The notes beneath the pieces are model-generated. The model was given only the letters and a program-made list of their open reading frames with translations. It made no database searches and was not told the origin of the DNA. Positions 38,501 to 49,100 of a stretch of 64,000 bases of DNA are shown in pieces (position 1 is the stretch's first letter; every line of letters begins with the position of its first letter). The position numbers and the translations under genes are program-made. This DNA is from Uranotaenia lowii (lineage: Eukaryota > Arthropoda > Insecta > Diptera > Culicidae), in assembly GCF_029784155.1 (NCBI RefSeq), contig NC_073693.1, positions 161,120,031 through 161,184,030 of the forward strand. Direction: 5' to 3'.

Positions 38501-38868
38501 GACACCCCTGAATGAGTGCTGTGCTCAAATGTCAAATGTCTCGGAGTGTTTTTCTTTTCTGTTTTACAAACGTGAGTGCCGTTCTAATTTCTGGGGCCGC
38601 GTTTGTGAATAAAGAACACAAATTTTGCTGTCATCTTTTTTTATCATTGCCAATTAACTGGTCCAAGTTTGTCAATTCATTGCCGCACAATCTCATTGTG
38701 TTGTTCCAAGCAGAACGCTGTTTATTGTAATCAATAAAGGAGCATTTTGTAGTCCAGAAATATCGATAGTTTGCCAATTAAAAAAAAATACAGGTGCGGC
38801 ACCTAAGCAAAATTGCAGAAACCCATTCCCCGGATCAAAGCAAAACATCAGCATCCAGTTGAGGTAAA

Positions 38869-40080
38869 ATGGCGAATATGGCAGTATCCCGAATTAAGCG
38901 AGAATTTAAAGAAGTTCTCAAAAGTGAAGAAGTAAGTTTTGCAACAATTTGTTCAAAATTTGTATAAAAACTAGAAATCGTTCAGTTGCAAATGTGAATT
39001 TTGAACAGACTAGTGATGAGCTATGAAATTATTAAATAATTGCATAATCAATAATATTGCCTTCCTGCAAAACACAACAATGATTTTGTTAGATATGTTA
39101 CCTATATATTTTAGGCAGGATAGATGTACCCAAATGTTTGGTAGAAGAGTTAATTAAAGCAGTAAATTGTAAACGTATTTTTTTTATTATTTCTCTTAAA
39201 CAGGTGAAAAGACCAGTAAAAAATTAAAAATGTGTTAAGAATATCGTTACATCTTTGCAAATATCTTGAATGAATTAATTATTAAATAAAACATTGAAGT
39301 TATTGACATCTTTGATAGTAATTTAAAAAAAATTCTTAACTAAACTTTACGATACAATAAGTGAACATTGTTTAAAATTTCAAGATTTGATGTCTTCTTC
39401 AAATAGCACTAAAAAAATCGTGTTCCGTTGTCAAAACCTAAATATTAGAGCATTTTGTAAATGAAATTTCCTTTTAGATTGTACAGTGTTCAATAAAATT
39501 AGACATTGTGAATGATAATTTCACTGAACTGCGCGGAGAAATAGCCGGCCCCCCAGATACGCCATATGAAGGAGGCAAATTTCTGCTCGAAATTAAAGTT
39601 CCCGAAACTTATCCTTTCAATCCGCCGAAGGTATTATGTGTATCTTTGTGGCAAAGTTTTTCGCATAGATTGTTAACTCTTTTTTGTTCATTGCAGGTGA
39701 AATTCATCACAAAAATATGGCATCCAAATATTTCATCGGTCACAGGCGCTATCTGCTTAGACATTCTAAAAGACAATTGGGCCGCGGCTATGACTCTTCG
39801 AACGGTGTTACTTTCATTGCAGGCTTTGCTGGCAGCAGCTGAACCGGATGATCCACAGGATGCCGTGGTTGCTACTCAGTATAAGGATAACCATGAAATG
39901 TTTATACTAACCGCCAAACACTGGACGAATGCATATGCTGGTGGCCCATGTCGAAACACAGACTTCGATCAGAAAGTTCAACGACTCCGTGATATGGGTG
40001 TAGCCGATTTTGATGCTCGAGCTGCTCTCTCGAGGCACAACTGGCACTTGGAACGTGCATCTGAGCAGTTGTTTAGTTAG
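38869..40080 (+). CDS. Ubiquitin-conjugating enzyme E2, UBE2K type
   Basis: A class II E2 that receives ubiquitin from E1 on a cysteine and builds K48-type chains. Exons: 38869-38931 (MANMAVSRIKREFKEVLKSEE), 39478-39630 and 39697-40080, with GT/AG introns of 546 and 66 bp; 199 residues in total, as in human UBE2K (200). The UBC fold shows FTELRGEIAGPPDTPYEGG, PETYPFNPPK and the active-site segment HPNISSVTGAICLDILKDNW, whose cysteine is catalytic. A C-terminal UBA domain follows (QRLRDMGVADFDARAALSRH...LERASEQLFS). N-terminus and catalytic core are near identical to the family; the stretch between core and UBA is diverged. The 66-bp intron is in frame with no stop, so retention would insert 22 residues. 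The Drosophila counterpart is UbcE2K-type (Ubc4). Confidence 0.96.
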
Positions 40081-40214
40081 TTCTCGTAGTTGTCTCTAGC
40101 TCAGAAGCATACTTCACGAAGTTGCTGTTCCCGACTTGTGCGCAGTACCGTTTGTTTTAAATATTTCTTTTATGCTTTTTGGTTTGTTATGAATGCCTAC
40201 CCACATGAAGCGAA

Positions 40215-40220
40215 AATAAA
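40215..40220 (+). terminator. Polyadenylation signal of the Ube2k-like gene
   Basis: AATAAA about 135 nt after the stop codon, in an A-rich context. Confidence 0.55.
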
Positions 40221-40229
40221 ATATAACTG

Positions 40230-40925
40230 AGGGATTGATCAAACTCGTAGTAATATAAATTTCGAGAGTTGCTTTTATCAAAAGATACATCAGTTTTCGC
40301 TATCTATAGCATTGTTTCATAAAAGACAAACAAAATACTACCACTAAAGAGCTTGTGTTGTAGGAGAATGGTGATATCATTAAGATGTAATGGAAAATAC
40401 TGAAAATATAACATTTTCCACACTCATTTGTAGTACTCAGTCATTTTTTCTGCATTTGACAGAGATTAAGTTAAAAATTAAGTTCACAAAAATCCGCGTA
40501 ACTTTCTTGAAAAATACCATCTGTTAATTGAAAGTACATAATATAAATTAATGATGCCTTAATATAATTTCTTTTCCATATAGTTTTTTCTGACAATCCA
40601 CTTACTACAAAAATAAAAAATGTTTTGAACAGAAACTGAAAGTTTGAAAGAATGTTTGTCTAATTTTATTCAGGTTTTGGTTTATCGTAAACAAGGCATA
40701 CGAACCATGGCTTCAATTAAGCAAAGGGAAAAAAGATTCGCCTTCGAAGTAAAAAACAAAACGTGTCCTATCTTAAAGTGCAAAAAAAGTTTTATTTTAT
40801 AGTATAATTATTAATGAACCGTTAATTTAGTTTACGCTCAACATATAATTATTTTATACCTTTGAAATGCTGCTTTAGAAACTTTTTTCCAACGACCGTT
40901 CTCTCAAATCAACCAGTAACAGTCA
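40230..40925. other. Convergent intergenic region
   Basis: Lies between the 3' ends of the Ube2k-like gene (plus) and the SANBR-like gene (minus). It is AT-rich with no frame of interest. The minus-strand 3' untranslated region of the SANBR-like gene must fall in the right part. Confidence 0.5.
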
Positions 40926-43398
40926 TCATTTGATACCGTTCTGTTTGGCTCTAATGCTATTTAGGTTTTTTTGTTTGATAGTTTCTCTCCAATCGGCTTC
41001 TAATCGGATGAATGATCCACCTTGTTGGTAAATGCTGTATTGTTGATTTTGTTCGCCGCCAGTTTTTTTACCAACCATAGCGATAATCTGCTTCATAGCC
41101 CTCTCCTCGAACTCACGCTGGTTATCTTGATTACTGCGGGCAGACATATCACCAGCCCAGTGACGACCATACGAGATTTTTGGTTTACGTTTCATATTCT
41201 TTGGATGGAACGTTCTAGGGCTACTATATTCTGATTCTCCGCCATCGCTGCTGCTACTCGAAGAACGGCTAAGAATAGTAGCCGTTTTATCAATATCTTC
41301 GGAGTCTGATTCAGTTTCGGATTCTGCAACAGATTGAGATAACTGACGAGTAATAATTTTCCGATTCGCTCGACTTGTATGAGCTTCTCCATCGACATGG
41401 AATGATGGCAGCAATCCTTGTCTGGCACGATGTGGCAAAATTCCAATACCATTCCACCAAGGATCTGTTGTAGTATTAGGTGGTTTGAAAGGTGCCGTTT
41501 CATAAAGACAGCCACCTTCCGAAGCATGTATAGCTAGCTGAAGGATTGAACGATCTCGATCTGTATCTGCTTGAACAGTGTGCTCACGAAATTGACAACC
41601 CTAGAAAAGAAACTAGTTAGGAAAATCTATTCTTCATCTTATTCTGTAAGTTGGATACCGTAGGTCCGGGTAGCGTATCATAGCGGAATGATTGTTTCCC
41701 GCAACATGGGTACCTTCCAGCAGGACCAGCTACACGGCCTTCAGCAGCAGGTCCCAAAAATTGAGCTTGTTCGGGATGGTACGGACACCAAAGCATCTGA
41801 TAAATAGCGAAATGAGAATCACAAACGGCACAATACAAAAAATGACAGTGACCCCATAGACGCCAGTATACTTTTCGCCATGATCGCAATTCTTTGTGTA
41901 AACTTGCAACATAACTGGTTATATTCCAAGATGGATCTTTAACGTGGGTGCTGATCAATTGCCCCCATCTATTTAGACGAATATTCTGCGGTACGCAGTG
42001 AATGAACGTACTAACTGTTTGAGTTAGATATTTGTTACAACGAAGGCAGCGAAACATTCCAACAAGTGTAGCGTAATGTCCTCTTAAAGCTTGTGGCTCT
42101 ATTTCGCAAAGGCTTTGGATCATTTTTGTCCAGAGTCGCGGTGCTATCCTATCTTTTTTATCCTTCACCATTTCCAATTCCAAATTTGTAAACATTGCAG
42201 CCAGCCGTGTAATAATACTATCATTGAGGCAAGCCAAATTCGCCGATGCTTTAATTACGTCATTCAAACGGCCGTGGCAAAAGGATAAACAATCGCACAG
42301 TAACGGTTCCATTTGGAGAAAGCTAGCCGATACGAGAATGGGGACCACGTTAGAAGGATCGAGAGCAGGCCAATCGTCCTGATTTGAAGTATCTTTCTTG
42401 ACCCATTTCATCAACCATTCGAAGATTTGTAAGTCACAGTGTACAGATATGTCCATATCCTCCAAGCGCTGGCCAGCCGTTACATCAGCAAAGTATCCCA
42501 TTTTAGCCACCAATAATTTCTGTGGACATGAGAAATCTCTTGAAGTACCCTTTACCTCGTCACAGACATGTATTATCACTTCAGGCCTGAAATTGAAAAA
42601 AAAATTAAGTGGATTAAAGCTCTGTAAAGATCATTAATTTTCGTACTCGGATCGGTTATCGGGCATCGCCACCTGTCCAATGGTAGATTTTCTTCTGACT
42701 CCGATTTTATTGGAGCTGCTCGCAATAAGAAAATTTTGCGATACATCACCAACAGTTGATAAGTTGCTGCGTTTGCTGCTACCTGAACTATGAAGATCTG
42801 GCGAGCACGCTTCTCCACTATTGACTGTCGCTTTTATACCTCCATGTCCTGTTCCAGTTCCCACAGATTGCATAATAGTTGTTGGACTCAGTTTGTTTGC
42901 GGTGGTAATCTTTACATTGTACCCTTGACTACTCCCAGGAGTGGTTACATGGTTTGGGCAGATAAAAGGAAGGACCGAATCCAAAATTCCTTCGTTTAAT
43001 ACTTCATCCAACTTTTCATTCAACAATGTTTCAAGATTCCTTTTTTGAGGTTCTATGGTTTCTGGTTTACTTTTCTGAGACTTGTTCTGCGACAGTGACT
43101 TTTTCTTAAATACTTTTTTCTGACCACCACCATCATCCTTCACGTCCTTTTTAAGACTTTGCTGTCGAACTGGAGAGCAACCTAACAGCGTGGATTGCCC
43201 TGCACTTTCAACAGTGGCAGGTTTTCCGTGAACACTATTGACCAATTCGTTCCTGGCAAGCTGGTTGTAATCAAACCCAATCGATGGATTTTTCTTGCTG
43301 CTGTTGAAAGAATCATTAACTTGACATGTTATTTTTAGAAACTCAAGGAACTCATGCATCGATATCGAGTCTCCATCCATTTCCGTATGATCTGACAT
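40926..43398 (-). CDS. SANBR/KIAA1841-like BTB-domain protein
   Basis: Exons on the minus strand: 43398-42647, 42586-41659 and 41600-40926, joined across 60- and 58-bp introns with GT/AG ends and matching phases, giving 784 residues. The N-terminal 250 residues are low-complexity (S, K, N-rich; KKKSLSQNKSQKSK) after a conserved-looking MHEFLEFLKITCQVND start. The central part, from PEVIIHVCDEVKGTSRDFSC, is the atypical BTB/POZ domain of the KIAA1841 family. Paired cysteines follow (MFRCLRCNKYL; FLYCAVCDSHF; RYPCCGKQSFRYD), then GCQFREHTV. The C-terminus is acidic and serine-rich (ESETESDSEDID; SSSSSSDGGESEY), then basic and glutamine-rich. In mammals the homologue (SANBR) is a chromatin-associated regulator of class-switch recombination; insects lack that process, so the role here is unknown. 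Confidence 0.88.
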
Positions 43399-44004
43399 TG
43401 TTTTGAATTACTTGATGTCTGAAATATCTTGAGTACATATAATTTTGTCACGTAATGAAACTTGAAAATCACATTCAGTCAATAAAGCGAAAAGTAAGCT
43501 ATTTAAATAAAAAAGAAACAAAGAATAACAATTTTCGGTAGTCAATGGCAACGGTTGCTGTTTCCGGTCTGGAATTTGAATTCCGCACACGTTTTAAACA
43601 GCCCAGCGAATTTGAAGACATGCGAATGAATTTGGTATGCACTGAGAAACTGGGGATCACAATATATTCTAACACATACTATTTTTATATTCCGCAATTG
43701 CCATCATTTTATTGAAGTTTTTCAATTTTTTGCTTATAGATCGCCGGTGGAAACAAACATTTACATGCAGTTTACAGTCGATTTACAGTGTAAAGTAGAT
43801 TTAAAGCAGGAATCCGAATTATAAATAAGTCTTTTTGAATATTTTGGCCGTGTTTTTAATGGTTTTTATGTTGGCTATGTTGGCAGCCCGATGAGTTTGA
43901 CAGTTGACGTCTGTCAACAGAGGTAACATCGGAAGGACGTGACGTCATAGATTTCTTTTCCACACGTTTTCGTAGTGATCGGCAGCAGCAAATTTTAGAT
44001 CAAA
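43399..44004. promoter_or_regulatory. Divergent promoter region between the SANBR-like gene and RpS17
   Basis: About 600 bp separates the two oppositely transcribed start codons. Near the RpS17 side lies a perfect CRE-type palindrome TGACGTCA (43940-43947), followed by CTTTTCC (43955-43961), which resembles the 5'-TOP pyrimidine tract typical of ribosomal protein mRNAs. A 57-codon plus frame at 43545-43715 is listed separately. No TATA box is obvious. Confidence 0.5.
43545..43715 (+). CDS. Possible small ORF or first exon, unknown product
   Basis: A 56-residue frame starting MATVAVSGLEFEFRTRFKQP and continuing SEFEDMRMNL, after which the sequence looks intronic (GTATGC follows the codon for L). 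The first 30 residues look more protein-like than the AT-driven frames around, and the start lies 147 bp from the divergent SANBR-like start. No family is recognised and no second exon could be found, so it may be a chance frame in the promoter. Confidence 0.25.
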   Translation: MATVAVSGLEFEFRTRFKQPSEFEDMRMNLVCTEKLGITIYSNTYYFYIPQLPSFY

Positions 44005-46016
44005 ATGGTAAATTATCGAAATTTTTGCCTGCTCAAGTTCCCAGGATACTGAAATGATGTTCCGACCGATGGATAGGCATTCATGACAGTTTTTCCATTG
44101 GGTCATGTTACGGTTCCAGTGTTATTCGCGATAATTTCGTTGAAGAAAGTTTTGTATACATCGGCAAGAATAGCTTCATGTCAAAAATGTCGGCGGAAAA
44201 CATTTCAATGCTTGGATCACGAAGGTGAATTACAGTCGGTTTATCATGTTAATTTATTTTCTGTTTTAGGGTCGTGTACGTACCAAAACCGTCAAAAAAG
44301 CCTCTAAGGTCATCATCGAGAAGTACTACACTCGTTTGACCATGGATTTCCATACTAACAAGCGTATCGTAGAGGAAGTTGCTATCATTCCGACCAAGCC
44401 GCTGCGTAACAAAATTGCCGGGTGAGTTTTTTTTTTATTTGAGATAATGTTGAATATTTTGAACATTCAAAACAAAATATTAGTGCAAAATTGATACGAA
44501 AATATTAATGGTAAACAAAAGGTTTGCGAACGTTTTACTGGAAGGTTTACCTTTAAGAAGTAGAGAATCTTCTACATAATCAGGGTATAATACCTATAAA
44601 TTGTGGAGTTCTAGATGAAATCGTTTAGGTTCATGTACCGGATGAAACCGTAATGTTCGTTTTGAAAATTTTGACCATGAACATTCGATATTGTGGTAAG
44701 TGCTCATTGAACAGGTTGTTTCAAATTTCGGTATCGAATTTTTAATACGGCGAATGCACCAAGACCTTTGTTTTGAGAAAAACGCATTCCAAGTTTCAGA
44801 AAATAAAATCAATTTCCTATTTAGCTGCGTACAATCATTTTCCTAAATAAGTCGCTGAAATGCTTTTAAATTGATTTAATTTCATCACCCGATCGATAAA
44901 TATAGCTTTTCCGTACCAATTACTTCAAAAAATTAATAAATATAACTGACCCTTTTACCACAGACTGGTGCTCTCGTTTTGTCCTTTCGCCAAATTGAGG
45001 GCCCTTTTGAATTGCAGAATGACTGTTCGCCTTTTGGATCACTCATTAAAGAAGCAATATTCAAGCAAATTTCGGCTTGAAAGCGGGTCCAAATGATCAC
45101 ATTAAAACATTAGCACATTCCCTTTTATTCGCGACGAAATTTTGAGGGGAAATGGGCGAATGAACTGTGGGATTACACACTCATAAAAAAAGCTATTCGC
45201 CTTATTTAAAAAATTAATTTTAACTTCACTAAAATAAGAAAAATTAAAAGGAGATCATATTTTCGGATGTAAAATAAAGAGTTTTACGCATTTATGTGAT
45301 TATCTGGATTTGTGATATTCCGCAGGCCCTCTCCGACTTTAAAACTTTCTGCCTTGGAACCTCCGCTGAGGTCATCGATTTTGCTCTGCATGTTTTGTTG
45401 TCTTTGGGCGAGCAAAACAGGATCGACTACCGGGTCAAGGTCGTGTAGTTGCTCCACAGTCGAAGGATTCCACGACATGTTTGGAGTATGTGTTCCAATA
45501 GCCCGATGACTTCATTTTTACTGGATGGCAATAATTTTACAGTCAATTATGAAGTGATAAAAATTAAAACTGGTTCAATTATTTTGAATAACATTTAAAA
45601 ATAATTAAAATGTTATTATTCTTATGATGATATATTTGAATCTTCTTAATTCAGTAGTAGGAGTAACACCATTCATGATTAACAAACCCGAAAAAATCAA
45701 ATAAGATCTTCAGTAATTTGAAGTTTTATTATCGAGATGGTTTTTTTTAATCACCTCTTTTCTTTTTTTTCGCAGTTTCGTCACCCATTTGATGAAGCGT
45801 CTGCGCCACTCGCAGGTCCGAGGCATTTCGATCAAACTGCAAGAAGAGGAACGTGAGCGACGTGACAACTACGTACCCGAGGTATCTGCCCTGGAACAGG
45901 ACGTCATCGAAGTCGACCCAGAGACCAAGGAGATGTTGAAGCTGTTAGACTTCAGTAACCTTCTCGTACAAGTGACGAACCCAACGGCCCAGGGTGGATA
46001 CAGCAGGCGTAACTAG
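44005..46016 (+). CDS. RpS17: 40S ribosomal protein S17
   Basis: A structural protein of the small ribosomal subunit (eS17). Exons: 44005-44007 (ATG alone), 44270-44421 and 45776-46016, with introns of 262 and 1354 bp, GT/AG ends and consistent phases. The 131-residue product matches the family length. It begins [20 protein letters not shown] and includes [19 protein letters not shown], then [17 protein letters not shown] across the second junction. It ends with the acidic-to-polar tail [21 protein letters not shown] start codon standing alone before the first intron is common in ribosomal protein genes. AATAAA follows at 46159. The large second intron carries an antisense ORF. Confidence 0.97.
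45284..45478 (-). CDS. Small antisense ORF nested in RpS17 intron 2
   Basis: A 64-residue frame on the strand opposite RpS17, starting [20 protein letters not shown] and ending NPDNHINA. The composition is balanced (D, Q, S, E, V) and hydrophilic, unlike the K/N/F/I-rich chance frames nearby. The open frame extends about 11 codons upstream of the methionine ([11 protein letters not shown]). There is no signal peptide or membrane segment, and no family is recognised. It could be a small nested gene, a retrocopy fragment, or chance. Confidence 0.35.
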   Translation of the reverse strand: MSWNPSTVEQLHDLDPVVDPVLLAQRQQNMQSKIDDLSGGSKAESFKVGEGLRNITNPDNHINA

Positions 46017-46158
46017 GATGTAGGAATCAGAGAACCCAGACCGAGGAAACGCGGTGTTGTTCTATCTCCAAACCTAATTGAGTAAAATTTAAAAAAAAAA
46101 CGATGGAATACCATTAATTTTAGTGCGCAGCGAAAATGATCCTTCAAACAGAAAGGAG

Positions 46159-46164
46159 AATAAA
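46159..46164 (+). terminator. RpS17: Polyadenylation signal of RpS17
   Basis: AATAAA about 140 nt after the stop codon. Confidence 0.6.
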
Positions 46165-46169
46165 AGCGA

Positions 46170-49100
46170 TTTGAGGTATCCAAAAAAAAAAAAATTGTCT
46201 ATGGAATCCAATTAATTTTTCGATGACCTTCCCTAAATTGGAAAATTATCTATGGTTTCTATTTCCTGCTTTCCATTCCACCCTACGTTGTGTTGAGGAA
46301 ATTGGTTGGATAACTTCAATTTGATGGTCTCACCATAAGACGCTACTAAAATCCAATTTAAAAGTTTTTTCGTTATAGCCGATTTGGAATTTATCAAGAA
46401 ATTTAGTAAGCTAAGACTAACATAATATCCATTAGGCAAATGTATTTTAGTAGTTTTCCAATTTTAATGAGCAGGAATATGAATAGACATATGTAGATGC
46501 ATAGATTTTTAAAATAATAATTTAATGCAACAGGCTGATTTTTTTTAACTATTATGTTTAAAGAAGTCATTTAATCTATTTTTTGTAAATTTGAAATAAA
46601 AAATTTCCTACATTCAGATCTTCTTGCTCCTTTCTATGCAAGTATCGCCGACTGGTTAATCATGCAGTTATTGGGGCTTATTCTGCGACTCGAGTGACGT
46701 GACTCACGAAATTTCACTTCTTCGTCCTGACTCCAGAAAATCCTTCAGAAAAAAAAATAAATTTTGTGTATCGATGGGATCTGAAGACCAATAACAGCTC
46801 ATCCGAACGAAAATTTCGAGGCTAGAGAGAGTATTTAAGCTAGCAAAACGATAGGTATGAAATTTCGTAAGTCACGTCACTTGCATCGCAGAATGAGCCC
46901 CATTCACGAAAAGATGAAATTATGCCAAATGTCATACTCCCAAGAAAATCATCATAAAGACCAATGTAGCATGCAGCATCTGGATCGCCGAAATAACACT
47001 TATAGCAGAGACATCTAGTGACAGGTGTGATCATTTTTATCCGGTACTTTCTAAAAGTTAGATATGCTTATAGCTGATTGTTTTTCAAAATAAAAATGGA
47101 AAATAATTGTAAAAAAATCAGCAAGAAATTTTAACTCATGAAATCTTTCGATATCAATAAGGAAATGATTGTGTTTTTATAATTATAATGATAATGATAA
47201 TGATTACTCCTTTTTATTTAATAAAACAATCATGTATTTTCAATTAAAAAGAAGTAAAATTAATGCTTTAGAAAAGAATTAAGGTCTTAACGTACTTTAT
47301 CTTAAGTTTTATTTAATTATTTTTTTTTAACTCGTAAATTATTTTTTTACGTTCGAAGTGTTTTTTTCATCGATGCTGGCTTTCGTGAAGGTGATTTAAC
47401 ATCTATAGATTTATATTGGAGAACTAAACAAATGGTTGAAATTCTACTGTGATAAATTGTTAAAAAATAACCATATTGGCAGTTCTGAAGGAAAAACCAA
47501 AAATGGTTATTTTGAACCATAAATGGTTAAATAAAAATGAGCGTGTATAAAAAAATCGAGCGACTGCATGCCCACAAAATCAATTTAATAATCAATAAAA
47601 GTAACATTGATAATTAGTTGATTTAAAAGAATCTCGAGCCAAGACTTAATTTTCAATTTATGTAGGTATCCGATATCATTAAAAAAAGGAACAGAGAAGC
47701 GAGCCGAACAATTTCGATAAAAAGATTTCCTTTAGTGCAAAAACGTTGAAGATATTTTCTCTGCTACTCTTGTGACATCTAGTGATTGGTGTTAAAGACA
47801 TTAAATGTGAGATTTTATTCTAAATTGCAAGCCCCTCGGTGATTGCTGTGTAGAGAATTTCTCTCCACACATGCCACTCTACAGAGATTCGACTATGAAA
47901 AATATTTCGAAAAAGAGAGAACCAGACAGAAGAGTAACAGTTTGAGACTCGAACTCGCCTTGGTTGAACGCAAAAATTCGTCACGCTCGTCTCATCGTCG
48001 TGTCGGTGGAGTGAACGGTTCTTTTTTTCTTACACTGAAATCTGCTGGATATGCATACGGTGAATTGTGCATTGAAGAAAATAGTTCACCATTCGGCAAA
48101 TTGTGGGTGTTAGAATTCGATACCTAGCTACAGTGGTTAATCGCAGTTCCAGCGTTCCTAAAAAACTGGTTTTTCTCGGTTATCGGTGCGAATAAGTTCA
48201 AATTTCTGGTCCCGGAAGTGTGGTTTTTCTAAAATTTTACTAGTTTTCTCATTCTTTTTTCTTACACGGCGAAGCAGATCATCCTCCGTACCAGACGAGA
48301 GACTGGCAGAAACCAGAGCTTCACAAGCAGAGTAATTTTTGCTAAAGTAAGTAGATGGAATCAAACTAACACATCCACGGTTTCATACCGATACATCAAA
48401 GCTTTCCGGTAAACGTGTGTCAATAACTAGGGTGGCTCGTTGAAAATGGAGGAAAAGATAGTCCCGTTGGACCAACAAAACGAAAATTCGAATAACGAGC
48501 AAAGATGATCAAGAACACTCCGTTTTTCTATTTTATTCTAGCATATAAAGTCTTGCTGTACATTTAAAATAATATTTACAAATATCAAGGATATGCGTAA
48601 GATTTTTTTCGTATCAAAACACTACTATATTTATTTACTGATTGAATTTACGGAAGCCTTATTAGGTCATGGAAATTCTAACCAGGTGAGAGTACTCAAA
48701 CCTGAAATAGATAAGCTTCTATTGTAAACAAACGCCCTCTTCCGATTCAATCGAATTTAAATCATAAAAACGTTTGATAGAAATAATAGAAATCGTACTG
48801 ATTGTACACAATTATCAAAAGGATAACAAAATAATATTTTTGCTGGGATTTTTTTGGCGCATTCACCTTTTACTAAAAATCGTAACCAAATATTCCTTGA
48901 ATTATTGACTGATCTCTTTTGAAATTTTTGGAAGAGTTTTACTCTTAAAACTCGATATTACTTACGGTAAAATACCAAAAAACATAAAAAAAAACTATTT
49001 AATAAAGAAATGAAGAAGATGGAAATTTAGAATGATGTTCATAATATGGCAACTTGTCATTTTCAAATTTAAAAAAAAAAAACTAAAACCAAACACCAAC

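Larger units (their letters stand above)
36780..38868. other. Intergenic repeat-rich DNA upstream of the Ube2k-like gene
   Basis: No gene was recognised. It holds a small foldback (GAGTTTGTTTACAAAC near 36892 against GTTTGCAAACAAACTC near 36939), the palindromic MITE at 37068-37277, a possible inverted pair CTGAAATTACAGGA (37333) / TTTTCCTGTAATTCAG (37957), and the tandem repeat at 38370-38500. The promoter of the downstream gene should lie near 38800. Confidence 0.45.

Noticed and set aside
47843..48127. 94-codon frame with charged N-terminal half
   Set aside because: No recognisable domain, no splice or polyadenylation context; kept only as intergenic DNA.
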